Source: Hungatella sp. UBA7603
Lineage (GTDB): Bacteria; Bacillota; Clostridia; Lachnospirales; Lachnospiraceae
Length of the DNA: 64,000 nucleotides
NCBI GenBank assembly: GCA_002478865.1
Contig: DLJZ01000015.1
Span: 1 to 64,000 of the forward strand
Reading direction: 5' to 3'
Shown: positions 1 to 9,556 of the stretch, one piece after another
Position numbering within the stretch: position 1 is the stretch's first letter
Layout: each line of letters starts with the position of its first letter
Position numbers and translations under genes: made by a program
Notes under the pieces: model-generated
Told to the model about the DNA's origin: nothing
Database searches by the model: none
Seen by the model: only the letters and a program-made list of their open reading frames with translations

Positions 1-497
1 CTACTGGCGCTACTGGACCTATTGGGCCTACCGGCGACACTGGACCTACCGGACCTACCGGACCTATTGCACCTGCAGCTCAGCTTAGAGGACTTCAGGC
101 TCAGCTTACAGCCAGTGCGGAGGTAGGGTCTGTAGCAGATGGAAGCCCTGTTATCTTTAATACTGTTTTAAACGATCAGAGCCTTAATATTTCTTACAAC
201 ACTGCTACAGGTGTTGCTACACTTACTGCTACAGGTAATTACTATGTAACATGGTGGGTCTCCACAGACGGAGCAGGCCCATCCACTTTTGTAGAATTCA
301 CGCTTCAGATTAATGGTAGCGGTGGTATACCTTCAAGTTCGCCAATCGTTACAGGTCAGTTAAACGGATCGGCATTAGTCACAGTGGGAGCTATTCCTGC
401 AACCATCCAACTTGTTAATACAACTGGTCAGACTGTATTCTTAGGTACGACACCAGTAATTGCAAATATTGTTATCTTGGAAGTTTCAGCACCGTAA
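1..497 (+). CDS. Collagen-like spore/exosporium surface protein, 3' part
   Basis: The reading frame is open at the left edge (first full codon at base 3) and ends with TAA. The first ~20 residues are Gly-X-Thr/Pro triplets such as GPTGPTGPTG, the collagen-like pattern of BclA-type filaments. After a linker of AQL repeats comes a ~130-residue beta-rich domain ending VILEVSAP, which resembles the C-terminal trimerisation head of BclA-like proteins. In spore formers such proteins form hair-like filaments on the exosporium; that role is inferred from family. The N-terminus and most of the repeat tract lie outside the window, so total length and anchoring sequence are unknown. Repeat number in such genes often varies between strains. 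Confidence 0.8.
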   Translation, partial: TGATGPIGPTGDTGPTGPTGPIAPAAQLRGLQAQLTASAEVGSVADGSPVIFNTVLNDQSLNISYNTATGVATLTATGNYYVTWWVSTDGAGPSTFVEFTLQINGSGGIPSSSPIVTGQLNGSALVTVGAIPATIQLVNTTGQTVFLGTTPVIANIVILEVSAP

Positions 498-542
498 TGC
501 ACCAACCGAGAAACATTTATGAACCTAAAAATCACCAAACAA

Positions 543-579
543 AAATATGCGTCGGAAGTAACACCTCCGGCGCATATTT
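543..579 (-). terminator. Rho-independent terminator, cls side
   Basis: An inverted repeat pairs AAATATGCG(T)CGGA with TCCGGCGCATATTT around a 9-nt loop. On the minus strand it is followed by TTTTTG, so it fits best as the terminator of the cardiolipin synthase gene. It also lies just after the collagen-like gene and may stop both transcripts. Confidence 0.7.
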
Positions 580-618
580 AGCATAAAATCATATGATTTA
601 TATCCTTATTAATTATTT

Positions 619-2169
619 CTACATAAGAGGAGCAAATAGCCTTAATGCACGCCCTGCAAATCTCTCATGCCAAGGATAACTTCTTACATCTTCCAGACTG
701 ACACTTCTGCACATTTCCAAAGTCTCCCGAAAATCCCGATCAATATCCCGAATCACTTCATTACGAAACAAGTAAGCAGCGCACTCAAAGTGAAGATAAA
801 GGCTTCTAAAGTCCATATTAATCGTTCCCACCACAGCTTTTGTGCCATCACTACTAAAAACCTTAGCATGTACAAAGCCCGGTTTATATTCACGAATCTG
901 CACACCTGAACGAATTAATTCCAGATAATGAGACCTAGCTAGTAAAAATGCATATTTTTTATCCGGTATGCGTGGCATGATAATAATAGTCTCAACCCCT
1001 CGCTTAGCCGCAAATGTAAGAGCCTTTACCATCTCATAATCAAGAATCAGATATGGAGTCATAATGTATACGTACTGTCTGGCTGTATGAATGATATCCA
1101 AATAAACCTGTTTACCTATCGTTTCTCCATCCAAAGGGCTGTCCCCATAAGGAATCACAAATCCCTCACGACTAAGCTCCAGTGGATAAAAATACTCTGG
1201 ATCTTTTAGATACTTCCCATAATCACCCGCTTCCGTTTCTGAGATATCCCACATCTCCAGGAACATCATGGTAAAGCTGGTTACTGCATCCCCCTTCATC
1301 ATGATTCCAGTATCCTTCCAGTGGCCAAAACGCACCTTCCGGTTAATATACTCATCCGCCAGATTAACACCACCTGTAAAAGCAGTGTGACCATCTACCA
1401 CAAGTATCTTTCTGTGGTCCCGGTTATTTTGATACGTGGTTAACACAGGCTTGATGGGAGAAAACTCCTTGGCACTTATCCCCTTTTCCTTCAATTCATC
1501 TACATAACCACTGGGCAAGAGAGATAGAGAACACATTCCATCGTACATGAAACGAACCTCTACCCCCTCTTTTACCTTCTTCTCTAAAATTTCAAGAATC
1601 TCATCCCACATTTGACCACGCTCAACGATAAAAAACTCCATAAAAATAAACCGGTTTGCAGCCTCCAGTTCCTTCTTCATGGCTTCAAACATGGTTTCGC
1701 CCAGAGAAAAATACTGGACATTTGTGTTACCATAAACAGGATAATGACCTGTATTTTTAATATATCTGGCTAGATTCGCATCCTGCATGCTAATCTTACT
1801 TAACTGATCCATAACCTTTGAATTCTGTTTTAAATATTTTTCCGTTTCTTCCATATTGGCTTGATGTTTTTTATTGATAAGTTTTCCAATAATTTGAAGC
1901 TCCGCAAACAGATAAAACATAATTCCAAAAACAGGAACTGCAGCGATCGGTATCATCCAAGAGAGCTTAAAACTGGGATTCTCCTCCTTGTTTAGAATGT
2001 AAATAATGACCAGTGCACTTAACAGTGTAAAACCACCATAAAAATATACGATGTAGCGGCTTAGAAAGCGAAAAACCCAAAAAAGTATGGCCACTTGAGC
2101 AATAAGAGATACAACTCCAAATGTAGTACGGCCAAAAATGATTCTCAGCATCCCCCTGATTTGTTTCAT
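619..2169 (-). CDS. cls: Cardiolipin synthase (phospholipase D family)
   Basis: Membrane enzyme that joins two phosphatidylglycerols to make cardiolipin. The 516-residue product starts with two membrane helices (about residues 10-90), then carries two HxKxxxxD phosphodiesterase motifs: HRKILVVD near residue 252 and HAKVFSSD near residue 434, each followed by the expected GGxN/GTxN element. This pair is diagnostic for the PLD superfamily, and length and helices fit bacterial Cls. I chose the ATG at 2169 because GGAGG lies 7 nt upstream; the frame extends 12 codons further but the ribosome site would then be inside the gene. It stands alone, divergent from the next gene and followed by a terminator. 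Confidence 0.93.
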   Translation of the reverse strand: MKQIRGMLRIIFGRTTFGVVSLIAQVAILFWVFRFLSRYIVYFYGGFTLLSALVIIYILNKEENPSFKLSWMIPIAAVPVFGIMFYLFAELQIIGKLINKKHQANMEETEKYLKQNSKVMDQLSKISMQDANLARYIKNTGHYPVYGNTNVQYFSLGETMFEAMKKELEAANRFIFMEFFIVERGQMWDEILEILEKKVKEGVEVRFMYDGMCSLSLLPSGYVDELKEKGISAKEFSPIKPVLTTYQNNRDHRKILVVDGHTAFTGGVNLADEYINRKVRFGHWKDTGIMMKGDAVTSFTMMFLEMWDISETEAGDYGKYLKDPEYFYPLELSREGFVIPYGDSPLDGETIGKQVYLDIIHTARQYVYIMTPYLILDYEMVKALTFAAKRGVETIIIMPRIPDKKYAFLLARSHYLELIRSGVQIREYKPGFVHAKVFSSDGTKAVVGTINMDFRSLYLHFECAAYLFRNEVIRDIDRDFRETLEMCRSVSLEDVRSYPWHERFAGRALRLFAPLM

Positions 2170-2261
2170 ACTCTTAACCTCCATATGCCCGTCTAAAAAC
2201 TTCAATATGATCCTATTAGTTTACCATAAATAGAAATGGAAATAAAGTACCAATTCACTTC

Positions 2262-2290
2262 TTGAATTACCACCCCAACTACAGTATAAT
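2262..2290 (+). promoter_or_regulatory. SigA-type promoter of the DUF362 gene
   Basis: TTGAAT and TATAAT are separated by 17 nt. The implied transcript start near 2297 rules out the longer frame beginning at 2262 and supports the ATG at 2325. Confidence 0.6.
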
Positions 2291-2324
2291 GAAACCAATA
2301 AAAATTATCAAAAGGAGACCGGTC

Positions 2325-3431
2325 ATGGATAAATCAAAGGTTTACTACACAAACTTTCGTACCACATTTCGCGAAAACCTGCCACAAAAGCTCAAACGAC
2401 TGATAACAACGGCTGGAATGATGGAGCAGATTGATTTCCGTAATAAATATTCGGCAGTTAAAATTCATTTTGGAGAGCTTGGTAATCTTTCCTATCTGCG
2501 CCCCAATTATGCGAAGGTTGTGATCGATCTTATAAAGGAACAAGGCGGCAAACCATTTCTAACAGACTGCAACACCTTATATGTAGGAAGCCGTAAAAAT
2601 GCCTTGGATCATCTGGATACCGCTTACGAAAATGGCTTCTCTCCTTTTTCTACTGGCTGCCATGTCTTAATCGCTGATGGATTAAAGGGAACGGATGAAA
2701 GCCTTGTTCCCATAAATGGGGAATATATAAAGGAAGCTAAAATTGGTAGGGCCATAATGGACGCTGATATTTTTATTTCTCTCACTCATTTTAAGGGACA
2801 TGAAAGCACTGGATTCGGAGGTACATTAAAAAACATCGGAATGGGCTGCGGTTCAAGGGCTGGCAAGATGGAGATGCACAACTCCGGAAAACCTCATGTG
2901 TTTGAAGAAGCCTGCATCGGCTGTCATGCGTGTGAGAAAAACTGTGCCCACGGTGCCATTACATTTCAAGAAAAGATTGCTAATATTAACCATGGCCTAT
3001 GCGTGGGCTGCGGCCGTTGCATCGGCGTGTGTCCGGTGGATGCGGTTGAAACGAATTTTGATGAATCCAATGATATTTTAAACTATAAGATTGCAGAATA
3101 CACTCAGGCAGTTTTAAAGGATCGCCCAAACTTCCATATTAGTTTGGTTATGGATGTCTCTCCTTATTGCGATTGCCATTCAGAAAATGATATCCCTATT
3201 ATCCCCGATGTAGGCATGTTTGCATCCTTTGATCCAGTTGCACTTGATATGGCGTGTGCTCATGCCGTAAATCAGCAGCCTGTGATGGCAGGAAGCCTTC
3301 TGGAGAAACATGGAAGCCATCACCACGATCACTTTAAAGATACCCATCCTAATACAAACTGGCAATCTTCCATCGAACATGCGGTGAAAATAGGCCTGGG
3401 CAATGAAGAGTATGAATTAATTACGGTTTAA
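2325..3431 (+). CDS. DUF362 protein with two 4Fe-4S clusters
   Basis: The 368-residue product has an N-terminal DUF362 domain (SAVKIHFGELGN and SLTHFKGHESTGFGG are typical) followed near residues 190-235 by two ferredoxin motifs, CIGCHACEKNC and CVGCGRCIGVC. DUF362 iron-sulfur proteins are common in anaerobes; the reaction is unknown, though electron transfer is implied by the clusters. A His-rich stretch (HGSHHHDH) lies near the C-terminus and could bind metal. AAAGGAG sits 7 nt before the chosen ATG. The gene is monocistronic, with its own promoter and a shared terminator downstream. Confidence 0.85.
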   Translation: MDKSKVYYTNFRTTFRENLPQKLKRLITTAGMMEQIDFRNKYSAVKIHFGELGNLSYLRPNYAKVVIDLIKEQGGKPFLTDCNTLYVGSRKNALDHLDTAYENGFSPFSTGCHVLIADGLKGTDESLVPINGEYIKEAKIGRAIMDADIFISLTHFKGHESTGFGGTLKNIGMGCGSRAGKMEMHNSGKPHVFEEACIGCHACEKNCAHGAITFQEKIANINHGLCVGCGRCIGVCPVDAVETNFDESNDILNYKIAEYTQAVLKDRPNFHISLVMDVSPYCDCHSENDIPIIPDVGMFASFDPVALDMACAHAVNQQPVMAGSLLEKHGSHHHDHFKDTHPNTNWQSSIEHAVKIGLGNEEYELITV

Positions 3432-3434
3432 TGC

Positions 3435-3467
3435 AAAAAAGAGAGAGCTTGGCTCTCTCTTTTTTTA
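3435..3467. terminator. Bidirectional terminator
   Basis: AGAGAGAG and CTCTCTCT pair around a short loop, with an A-run before and a T-run after. It separates two convergent genes; the stop codon of the minus-strand gene lies within its T-run. Confidence 0.8.
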
Positions 3468-5381
3468 TTCCTCAGCTTTAAAACGGAAGGTTCCGGCTTC
3501 GCTTAAAGGCACCTTATCTCTGCCAATCTGCCATACCGATATTTCAGAATCAACCACTTTATGTTCGGGAACGTTTTTGGCAATGATTAACTGGGGCCAT
3601 ACAAAGGTGGTTTCTGTCATTTTACCATCTAAGCATACTTTGGAGTACGGCGTAAAATTATTTCCGTATACCAGCACATTAGAATCGTTATAAACCACAT
3701 GATCAATGGTGATGTTATCCACACCCATTTTAAGATTTGAAGTCGGGTATGGATTTTCCCCGCCATATACTTCATGATTTCCATAAAGGATATCATACTC
3801 TAGAGTTTTCATATCTCTTAGATAATCTTCGTTGTCCGCATTCTTATCTTTTAGATGTTTCTGATGAAATCTCATCATGGTTCCCTCATGAATGTTCAGC
3901 ATATCAAGAACATGCGCTGCAAGCTGATACGCCTCCACATCTTTTTTTACAACGGGAAGGTTCATATTATTCCATACCACGTATTCTGTCTGGAAAAGAG
4001 AACCGTTCTTCATCTCATTTTCAGACCATTGAAATCCAGGCAAATGATCTCCATACATAACCAAGACCGTAGGTTCTTTCCTGGTTCGCAAGGTATTAAC
4101 TAGAGATCGAACAAACTCATCCATCTCACCAATCTGCTGACAATAATACTCAAAACTTGGATATTTCCCATGACCCTGTACCGATATGGTGTAAATATAA
4201 TCAGGGCTAGGAGTAGAATCCAGCGTTTTAATGATTTCTCCAGTCAAAATCTTATCCTTACACCAGCCAGTTGGGTTTCTCTCTAAATTGTTCATATACT
4301 CAATAGGTGTAAATGTATCAAAACCAAGTTGTGAAAACACCCGATTTCTATCATAAAAAGTGGCCTCATTATTATGTATTGCATGAGCACTGTAACCAAT
4401 ATTTTTCAGATCAAATGCAACACTTTCTGCCGAAGTCTTCTTTAATACGGTCTTATATGGATATTCTCCCGGGCCAAAAAAATCCAGATTCATTCCAGTG
4501 ATGGACTCAAATTCCGTGTTGGCAGTTCCAGCACCAACGACAGGTACATTCAAATAACCGCTGGGATAATTGTTCTGTAATTGGTGGAAAAATGGAATTG
4601 GATCGTGTTTTACCGGATTCTTTTTCCACAACGTAGGATCAAAGAATGACTCCAATTGAATCATAATAATATTTGGTTTCGTGCCATCTAATAAAGCAAA
4701 GGTGTTATCCTGGACCAATTCTTTATCCTTAATAGTCTCCATGGCTTCATTACTATATCCTTCTGGCTTAGAGATTCCTGTATTAAAGATTGAATTGGAA
4801 AAGCAGTAGGCAAACCCATACGTCCTAAATCCGTCTCCAATATTACCAAAATGAACCGCTACAAGGCCAGTTTTCATGGATAGACTAGTCGCACCAAGAA
4901 CAGTTACAACACAAGCGATTATCATAACCGAGCCCAATCGATACCCTACTTTATCTTTGGATATCGGGGCATTTCGCCAAACAAAAAAAAGTAACGTTGC
5001 TGCAAGGGCAAACCCAAGTACCATCAATATAATCTGTAGCCAGGTAAAGTAAACGGTAGCCAAACTGACGGCATACTTAACCAGTCGAAAATCCGCCGCT
5101 GTAAAGGGGGTTGTCCTGAAAATAAGTAATATCCCGTTTGTCACTCCCAAAAATATCCACATGACAGAAACAGCGATACAGCTAAAGACCTTTCTTTTTG
5201 TGATAAATACCAAAGTAAAAGGCAGTAACATGATTATGGTATTCAACAAAAAAATCAGAAATCCATTTCGCATATAGGTATAAAGGCTGGTCAGAGATTT
5301 TCTGGCCGCCAGTTCAATCAGTATATTAATTAGGGCTGAAAGAAATATAAGCTTTCCTAGCCACCTGACATTTGATTTCAT
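3465..5381 (-). CDS. LTA synthase-like phosphoglycerol transferase (sulfatase family)
   Basis: Membrane enzyme of the LtaS family, which transfers glycerol phosphate from phosphatidylglycerol to a polymer or glycolipid outside the cell. The 638-residue product has about five N-terminal membrane helices (to ~residue 175), then an extracellular sulfatase-fold domain: the metal-binding IIMIQLESF near 240 and GTANTEFES near 286, whose first Thr aligns with the nucleophile. MYGDHLPGF further on supplies metal ligands. About 90 C-terminal residues beyond the catalytic domain form an extra beta-rich part not seen in classic LtaS, so the substrate may differ. The ATG at 5381 has GAGGT upstream; nine further codons are open before it. 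Confidence 0.85.
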   Translation of the reverse strand: MKSNVRWLGKLIFLSALINILIELAARKSLTSLYTYMRNGFLIFLLNTIIMLLPFTLVFITKRKVFSCIAVSVMWIFLGVTNGILLIFRTTPFTAADFRLVKYAVSLATVYFTWLQIILMVLGFALAATLLFFVWRNAPISKDKVGYRLGSVMIIACVVTVLGATSLSMKTGLVAVHFGNIGDGFRTYGFAYCFSNSIFNTGISKPEGYSNEAMETIKDKELVQDNTFALLDGTKPNIIMIQLESFFDPTLWKKNPVKHDPIPFFHQLQNNYPSGYLNVPVVGAGTANTEFESITGMNLDFFGPGEYPYKTVLKKTSAESVAFDLKNIGYSAHAIHNNEATFYDRNRVFSQLGFDTFTPIEYMNNLERNPTGWCKDKILTGEIIKTLDSTPSPDYIYTISVQGHGKYPSFEYYCQQIGEMDEFVRSLVNTLRTRKEPTVLVMYGDHLPGFQWSENEMKNGSLFQTEYVVWNNMNLPVVKKDVEAYQLAAHVLDMLNIHEGTMMRFHQKHLKDKNADNEDYLRDMKTLEYDILYGNHEVYGGENPYPTSNLKMGVDNITIDHVVYNDSNVLVYGNNFTPYSKVCLDGKMTETTFVWPQLIIAKNVPEHKVVDSEISVWQIGRDKVPLSEAGTFRFKAEE

Positions 5382-5481
5382 ATTATACCTCTTTGTATCT
5401 TTAATCATTTGTGAGTCGGGTCTAGTCTATCACATTTTACATTAAATTTACATACTTTTTTACAAAAAGCAAAAATTGACA

Positions 5482-5510
5482 AAAACAAGGACCGGCTTCA
5501 AAGCCGATCC
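5482..5510 (-). terminator. Terminator of the zinc-ribbon gene
   Basis: On the minus strand GGATCGGCTT and AAGCCGGTCC form a stem with a tiny loop, followed by TTGTTTTTG. Confidence 0.75.
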
Positions 5511-5519
5511 CTGAAATAA

Positions 5520-6008
5520 TTAATTCTTTTCTTCCGTAGATTCAAACGCTTCTTCATTCACCTTGTTGATCCCAGAAGCCAGATTCTCTTCTTCCGATAA
5601 TACGGGCTCTTCTGGTTCCACAGATGTCTCTTCATTCGTTACCGAACTTGCGGAGGCTTCCTTTACGTGTGCCCCGCACTTCCCGCAGTAAAAGGAATCC
5701 TTTAGAATCTTTGCACCGCACTCTGCACAGATACGGGTTCCCTCGCTTTGGGTTAGTTCCATCTCCAGAGCGGCAATTCTTTCTCGGCTGGCCCTGATGG
5801 CTTCGTAAGCTTTTGCATACGCTTCCTCTGGTTCTTCGTTCGCTTCATAGAATTGTTTTCCGATGACTGCATAAGCTTCATCCAGCTTCGTTTTTTCAGC
5901 ACTGATCTGTGTCTTTAACTGAATTGTCTCAGTCAACGCTTTTGCCTTGGTAGCGACCTCTTTGCCGGTATCGCTGAGTGTCTTCCCCAGCTCTTCCAAA
6001 AATGCCAT
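5520..6008 (-). CDS. Coiled-coil zinc-ribbon protein
   Basis: 162 residues. Residues ~10-85 are charged and predicted coiled coil (long Glu/Lys/Ala helix). At ~95-116 are two CxxC pairs, CAECG and CGKCG, forming a zinc ribbon. The last 45 residues are acidic and low complexity. Similar small proteins are widespread in clostridia, usually annotated only as zinc-ribbon proteins; I do not know a function. No signal peptide or membrane segment. GGAGG lies upstream of the ATG, and a separate promoter lies in the gap to the ABC operon. Confidence 0.75.
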   Translation of the reverse strand: MAFLEELGKTLSDTGKEVATKAKALTETIQLKTQISAEKTKLDEAYAVIGKQFYEANEEPEEAYAKAYEAIRASRERIAALEMELTQSEGTRICAECGAKILKDSFYCGKCGAHVKEASASSVTNEETSVEPEEPVLSEEENLASGINKVNEEAFESTEEKN

Positions 6009-6040
6009 CCGTGACTCCTCCTTTGACTTTTACTTCCCTT

Positions 6041-6069
6041 ATTTTAACTTTATTGGAAGAAAAAGTCAA
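6041..6069 (-). promoter_or_regulatory. Promoter of the zinc-ribbon gene
   Basis: On the minus strand TTGACT and TAAAAT are 17 nt apart, about 30 nt before the start codon. No clear terminator separates it from the ABC permease gene, so some read-through is possible. Confidence 0.5.
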
Positions 6070-6080
6070 TGAAAGACTGC

Positions 6081-8273
6081 TTACTGTTCTTTAATTATCT
6101 TTTGAATCTCATTTTTTAACGTTTCTGGAAGTTTATCTTTAGAGATTGTGTATTGTATCTCAATTTTGCTTCCATCAGATGATGAAACAGCAGAAAAGTT
6201 CACCGGATCATACCTGTAACCAATAAATGGATTCATGTTAGAATACTCCTCCACAACCGCATCTTTCATAATCTGTTTAATTTCTTCCGGATCAGAGATG
6301 GTCAAATACTGGGAATCCGTATTTTCCCCTGTTTCCTTATACATGTAGAACTGTAACTTATCAATATTAATTTCATTGATACGATTTAAGTCATTCCAAC
6401 TATCTACATCAATCTTATATTCCTTTAATAGAGCAAGAGTCTTTATAAAGGATGGATAAATAGGATAATACCCTCTTTCCACTAGATGGCTGTATTGCCA
6501 ATTATTCTGGGTATCTGTCTTAAGTTTTGCCACTTCTGCCTGCTGCTTTGTTATAAATTGAATGGACGCAATTGGATTTTCTTTTTGCATGGTATCGGCT
6601 TTCAGATTCATAAACTCTTCCTGATAGGTTAAGAGTAATTTATCTGTTATAGCCTTATCAGTTCCGTTTCTATCCATGCTCACCACTGAAGTCTGCCCCC
6701 CTCTGGCAACTTTGACGCCAGCAGTGTCGTCCGTTGTCTGCGCGAGTATAGGGTATACCGCCTGCCTGAATTCAGGATTTTCATATATTTGTACAATCTC
6801 CTGACGGTACATATCTCCCGACACTTCATAAGTGCGATAAACGTTCTTTCCGCTATTTAGAGTATACTTTACGGAAAACCGATAGGTTCTTACATTCTTC
6901 CCATCGTCATCAACAGGTAACTCCTGCTGGCTGAACCGAGAGCTGTCTTTCAATTGACTTATGGCTTCGTTAGCAAGTGCAAGGACCGGTTCCGTATCTT
7001 TTAGTTGCATATGGCTAAAAATGTAATCATCTGAGGTTATATAGTTCCAATCATAACGATCCATTTCATCCTGAGGCACTTCTATCTCACCGTAGTTAAT
7101 CCAGTCATTGGCATTTTCAAAGGATATGCCAACGCATTTGATTGAATCTTTTGCCGGAACATAACGATCATATCCAAAAAGGTCATAGCGGAAGCCCAAG
7201 AATATGGCTCCTGCAAAAACTGCACACACAAGCATTTGCTTCCAGTTACAAAAGAGCTTACGGAAATCAAAATGATAGATAATCTCTATGGCACAATGAG
7301 ACAGTAATAGTCCACAGATAAGTCCAAATACGGCCCAACCCAAGGTAGAATGAATTAGCCAGAAAAAGACACTTCCACTAAGGGACGCAAGGATTACAAT
7401 AGGTATTCTTATAATAGGCATGCTTATCTTAAAAGCCATGGCTTTTCCAGCAGCTTCTGATCCTCTTTTGCTATAGAGCCAGAAAGAAAGGAGAGCCAGT
7501 ATCACAGTTACAGCAACAGCCACAACAATCCGTAGTGTAGCCCCTTCTAAGGTCCTTCCGGTTCCCATACCCTCCACGTTTGCCATAAAGAAGAACAAAG
7601 GGGACGTTTTATCTAACATCAGATAAAATAATGATTTACTTCCCTGATAACTGGTTTCAAAAAACTGTTGAAAACATAATTCTAAAATAGCGAAAACGCT
7701 TATTCCATAAAACTCAAATACCAGGGTGCCAAGAATTCCTACTAAAATATTTCCTGTCAAAATCATAGCAAGCACAGTTACCGTATACAGAAGAAAATAA
7801 TGGATAACGAAAAGACAAAGACTCTTTATTCCAGCTCCTGCGATTTCTGACGTCAAAATACCATTGACTGCGGCAACTCCATAAGAAATCAATAAATTAA
7901 TAGCATAAGCAATAATTACAATAATAATTCCATTGAAATAATTAGCCCAGAACAACTTTTTCCTACTCACTGGTACACTGTGATAAAAATCCACTTTCTG
8001 TCTGGAGTGCAGATAGGAAAAGCTGGTCACTGCCATAATTAGGGACAAAAGGATAATAACGGCTACGATATATCCATTTTGAAAGCTCAACCACTTCTCA
8101 ACAACTGCTATTGTATTTTTCCTGGTTAATTCATCCTTAATTCCATCTCCTAGATTTAAGGCTACTCCCACTGGAAGCGTAAAGAAAAATAATAAAAAGG
8201 CAACTGCCACAGACCAAAGGCGCTGTTTTACATCTTCTTTTAATAAATTAAAAAATAAGTTTCTTGATGTCAT
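6081..8273 (-). CDS. ABC transporter permease, YtrC/YtrD-like (DUF6449-type)
   Basis: Membrane part of a GntR-regulated ABC exporter. The 730-residue protein has roughly ten hydrophobic segments in the first ~350 residues, then a long soluble region (DGSKIEIQYTISKDKLPETL near the end) of the kind found in large permeases of YtrBCDEF-like systems. Its start overlaps the ATPase gene by 26 bp, and GGAGG inside that overlap places the start at 8273, not seven codons earlier. Co-transcribed with the ATPase and GntR genes. Substrate unknown; in related systems such operons respond to cell-wall antibiotics. Confidence 0.8.
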   Translation of the reverse strand: MTSRNLFFNLLKEDVKQRLWSVAVAFLLFFFTLPVGVALNLGDGIKDELTRKNTIAVVEKWLSFQNGYIVAVIILLSLIMAVTSFSYLHSRQKVDFYHSVPVSRKKLFWANYFNGIIIVIIAYAINLLISYGVAAVNGILTSEIAGAGIKSLCLFVIHYFLLYTVTVLAMILTGNILVGILGTLVFEFYGISVFAILELCFQQFFETSYQGSKSLFYLMLDKTSPLFFFMANVEGMGTGRTLEGATLRIVVAVAVTVILALLSFWLYSKRGSEAAGKAMAFKISMPIIRIPIVILASLSGSVFFWLIHSTLGWAVFGLICGLLLSHCAIEIIYHFDFRKLFCNWKQMLVCAVFAGAIFLGFRYDLFGYDRYVPAKDSIKCVGISFENANDWINYGEIEVPQDEMDRYDWNYITSDDYIFSHMQLKDTEPVLALANEAISQLKDSSRFSQQELPVDDDGKNVRTYRFSVKYTLNSGKNVYRTYEVSGDMYRQEIVQIYENPEFRQAVYPILAQTTDDTAGVKVARGGQTSVVSMDRNGTDKAITDKLLLTYQEEFMNLKADTMQKENPIASIQFITKQQAEVAKLKTDTQNNWQYSHLVERGYYPIYPSFIKTLALLKEYKIDVDSWNDLNRINEINIDKLQFYMYKETGENTDSQYLTISDPEEIKQIMKDAVVEEYSNMNPFIGYRYDPVNFSAVSSSDGSKIEIQYTISKDKLPETLKNEIQKIIKEQ

Positions 8274-9147
8274 AACCGGCCACCTCCGTTTCACTAATAA
8301 ATATTTCTTCTAAAGATAATGGAATCATTTCGTAGAAGACTGTCTGATAGGAATCCATTAATTCCTCTACTTCTTCTTTGCTTCCACGAACCGTTAAAGT
8401 ATAGAGCTTACCTCTTTTTTCCGTCTTAACCCGGTTTAGAGCCGTTAAGTCATCTTCGGTCATGCCCTCTTTTAATACACACTGTACTTTGTGAATATTC
8501 AGTTTCATATCATCTAAATCTCTTGAAAGAAGAATTCCTCCCCTGTGAAGAAGGCCCACATGATCACAGATATCCTCAAGTTCTCTTAAGTTATGGGACG
8601 CAATAATGGGAGTCAAATTCCGCTCCGCCATATCATTGGCAAAAAGACTTTTCACCGCCTGACGCATGACTGGATCTAATCCGTCAAAGGTCTCATCACA
8701 AAGTAGATAATCCGTATTTGCACATATTCCACAGATTACGGAAAGCTGTTTCTTCATTCCCTTTGAAAATGTCTGAATCTTTCTTCTCATATCAAGTCCA
8801 AACTTTTCCATCAGACTGCGAAAACGCTCCCTATCAAACTTCTTATAAACCCTGGAGTAAAAGTTCATCATATCAGTTGGTGTGGCATTATTAAAATAAT
8901 ACTGGTCATCGGAAATATAAAAGAAACGCCCTTTTACCTCTTCGTTTTCATAAACCGGCTCTCCATCAAAGGTTACACTCCCTTCATCCGGCTTTAATAT
9001 TCCGCTAATCATTCTAAGAAAGGTACTCTTTCCTGCTCCATTGGTTCCTATCAAACCGAAAACACTTCCGTCCTTTATCTCAGCACTTACGCGATCAACG
9101 GCAACAATGTCATCAAATTTTTTCGTAATATTATCAGCTTTAATCAT
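8248..9147 (-). CDS. ABC transporter ATP-binding protein, YtrB-like
   Basis: Cytoplasmic ATPase of the exporter. 299 residues with Walker A GTNGAGKST near residue 36, signature TFSKGMKKQLSV near 130 and Walker B YLLCDETFDGLD near 150, followed by a switch His (SHNLREL). A ~70-residue C-terminal extension follows, as in many single-subunit ATPases of this class. The ATG at 9147 overlaps the GntR stop codon as ATGA and has a strong GGAGGAG site, indicating translational coupling. Confidence 0.9.
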   Translation of the reverse strand: MIKADNITKKFDDIVAVDRVSAEIKDGSVFGLIGTNGAGKSTFLRMISGILKPDEGSVTFDGEPVYENEEVKGRFFYISDDQYYFNNATPTDMMNFYSRVYKKFDRERFRSLMEKFGLDMRRKIQTFSKGMKKQLSVICGICANTDYLLCDETFDGLDPVMRQAVKSLFANDMAERNLTPIIASHNLRELEDICDHVGLLHRGGILLSRDLDDMKLNIHKVQCVLKEGMTEDDLTALNRVKTEKRGKLYTLTVRGSKEEVEELMDSYQTVFYEMIPLSLEEIFISETEVAGYDIKKLIF

Positions 9148-9539
9148 TCTATCTCTCCTCCCCCTGTTAAATATTCTTGTTTTATCCATCCCTTAGCAAC
9201 CCAGGTATGGACTTTATCTTCTGTAAAACCTGATCTTTTGGCCTCATCAATCCATTCTCCAAGCTTAATCCTAAGCTCATTGTTCTTTAACGCCTGAATG
9301 GAACTTGTATCCGCCACAAAGCTTCCTCTCCCTTTCACCGAATAAATAAAACCCCTTCGCTCCAGCTCTGCATAAGCTCTTTGAATGGTGTTGGGATTTA
9401 TGGATAAATCAGTGGCAAGGTTCCGCACAGACGGAAGCTGACTATCTTGTTCCAATACGCCGCATATCATTAAGTCTTTTAACTTTTCTACAATTTGTTC
9501 ATATATCGGCCTGCGATCTTTATAGTCCAGCAATATCAT
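9144..9539 (-). CDS. GntR-family regulator, YtrA subfamily
   Basis: 131 residues: an N-terminal winged helix (DRRPIYEQIVEKLKDL, then LPSVRNLATDLSINPNTIQR near residues 35-54) and a short C-terminal dimerisation tail, the layout of the YtrA subfamily rather than of FadR/HutC types. First gene of the operon with the two ABC genes, so it most likely represses its own promoter until an inducer, perhaps a wall-active compound, is present. A palindrome overlapping the promoter is the probable operator. Confidence 0.9.
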   Translation of the reverse strand: MILLDYKDRRPIYEQIVEKLKDLMICGVLEQDSQLPSVRNLATDLSINPNTIQRAYAELERRGFIYSVKGRGSFVADTSSIQALKNNELRIKLGEWIDEAKRSGFTEDKVHTWVAKGWIKQEYLTGGGEIE

Positions 9540-9556
9540 ATTCGACCTCCTATGTC

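Noticed and set aside
3737-4103. Overlapping plus-strand frames of 107 and 82 codons
   Set aside because: Antisense shadows of the LTA-synthase-like gene.
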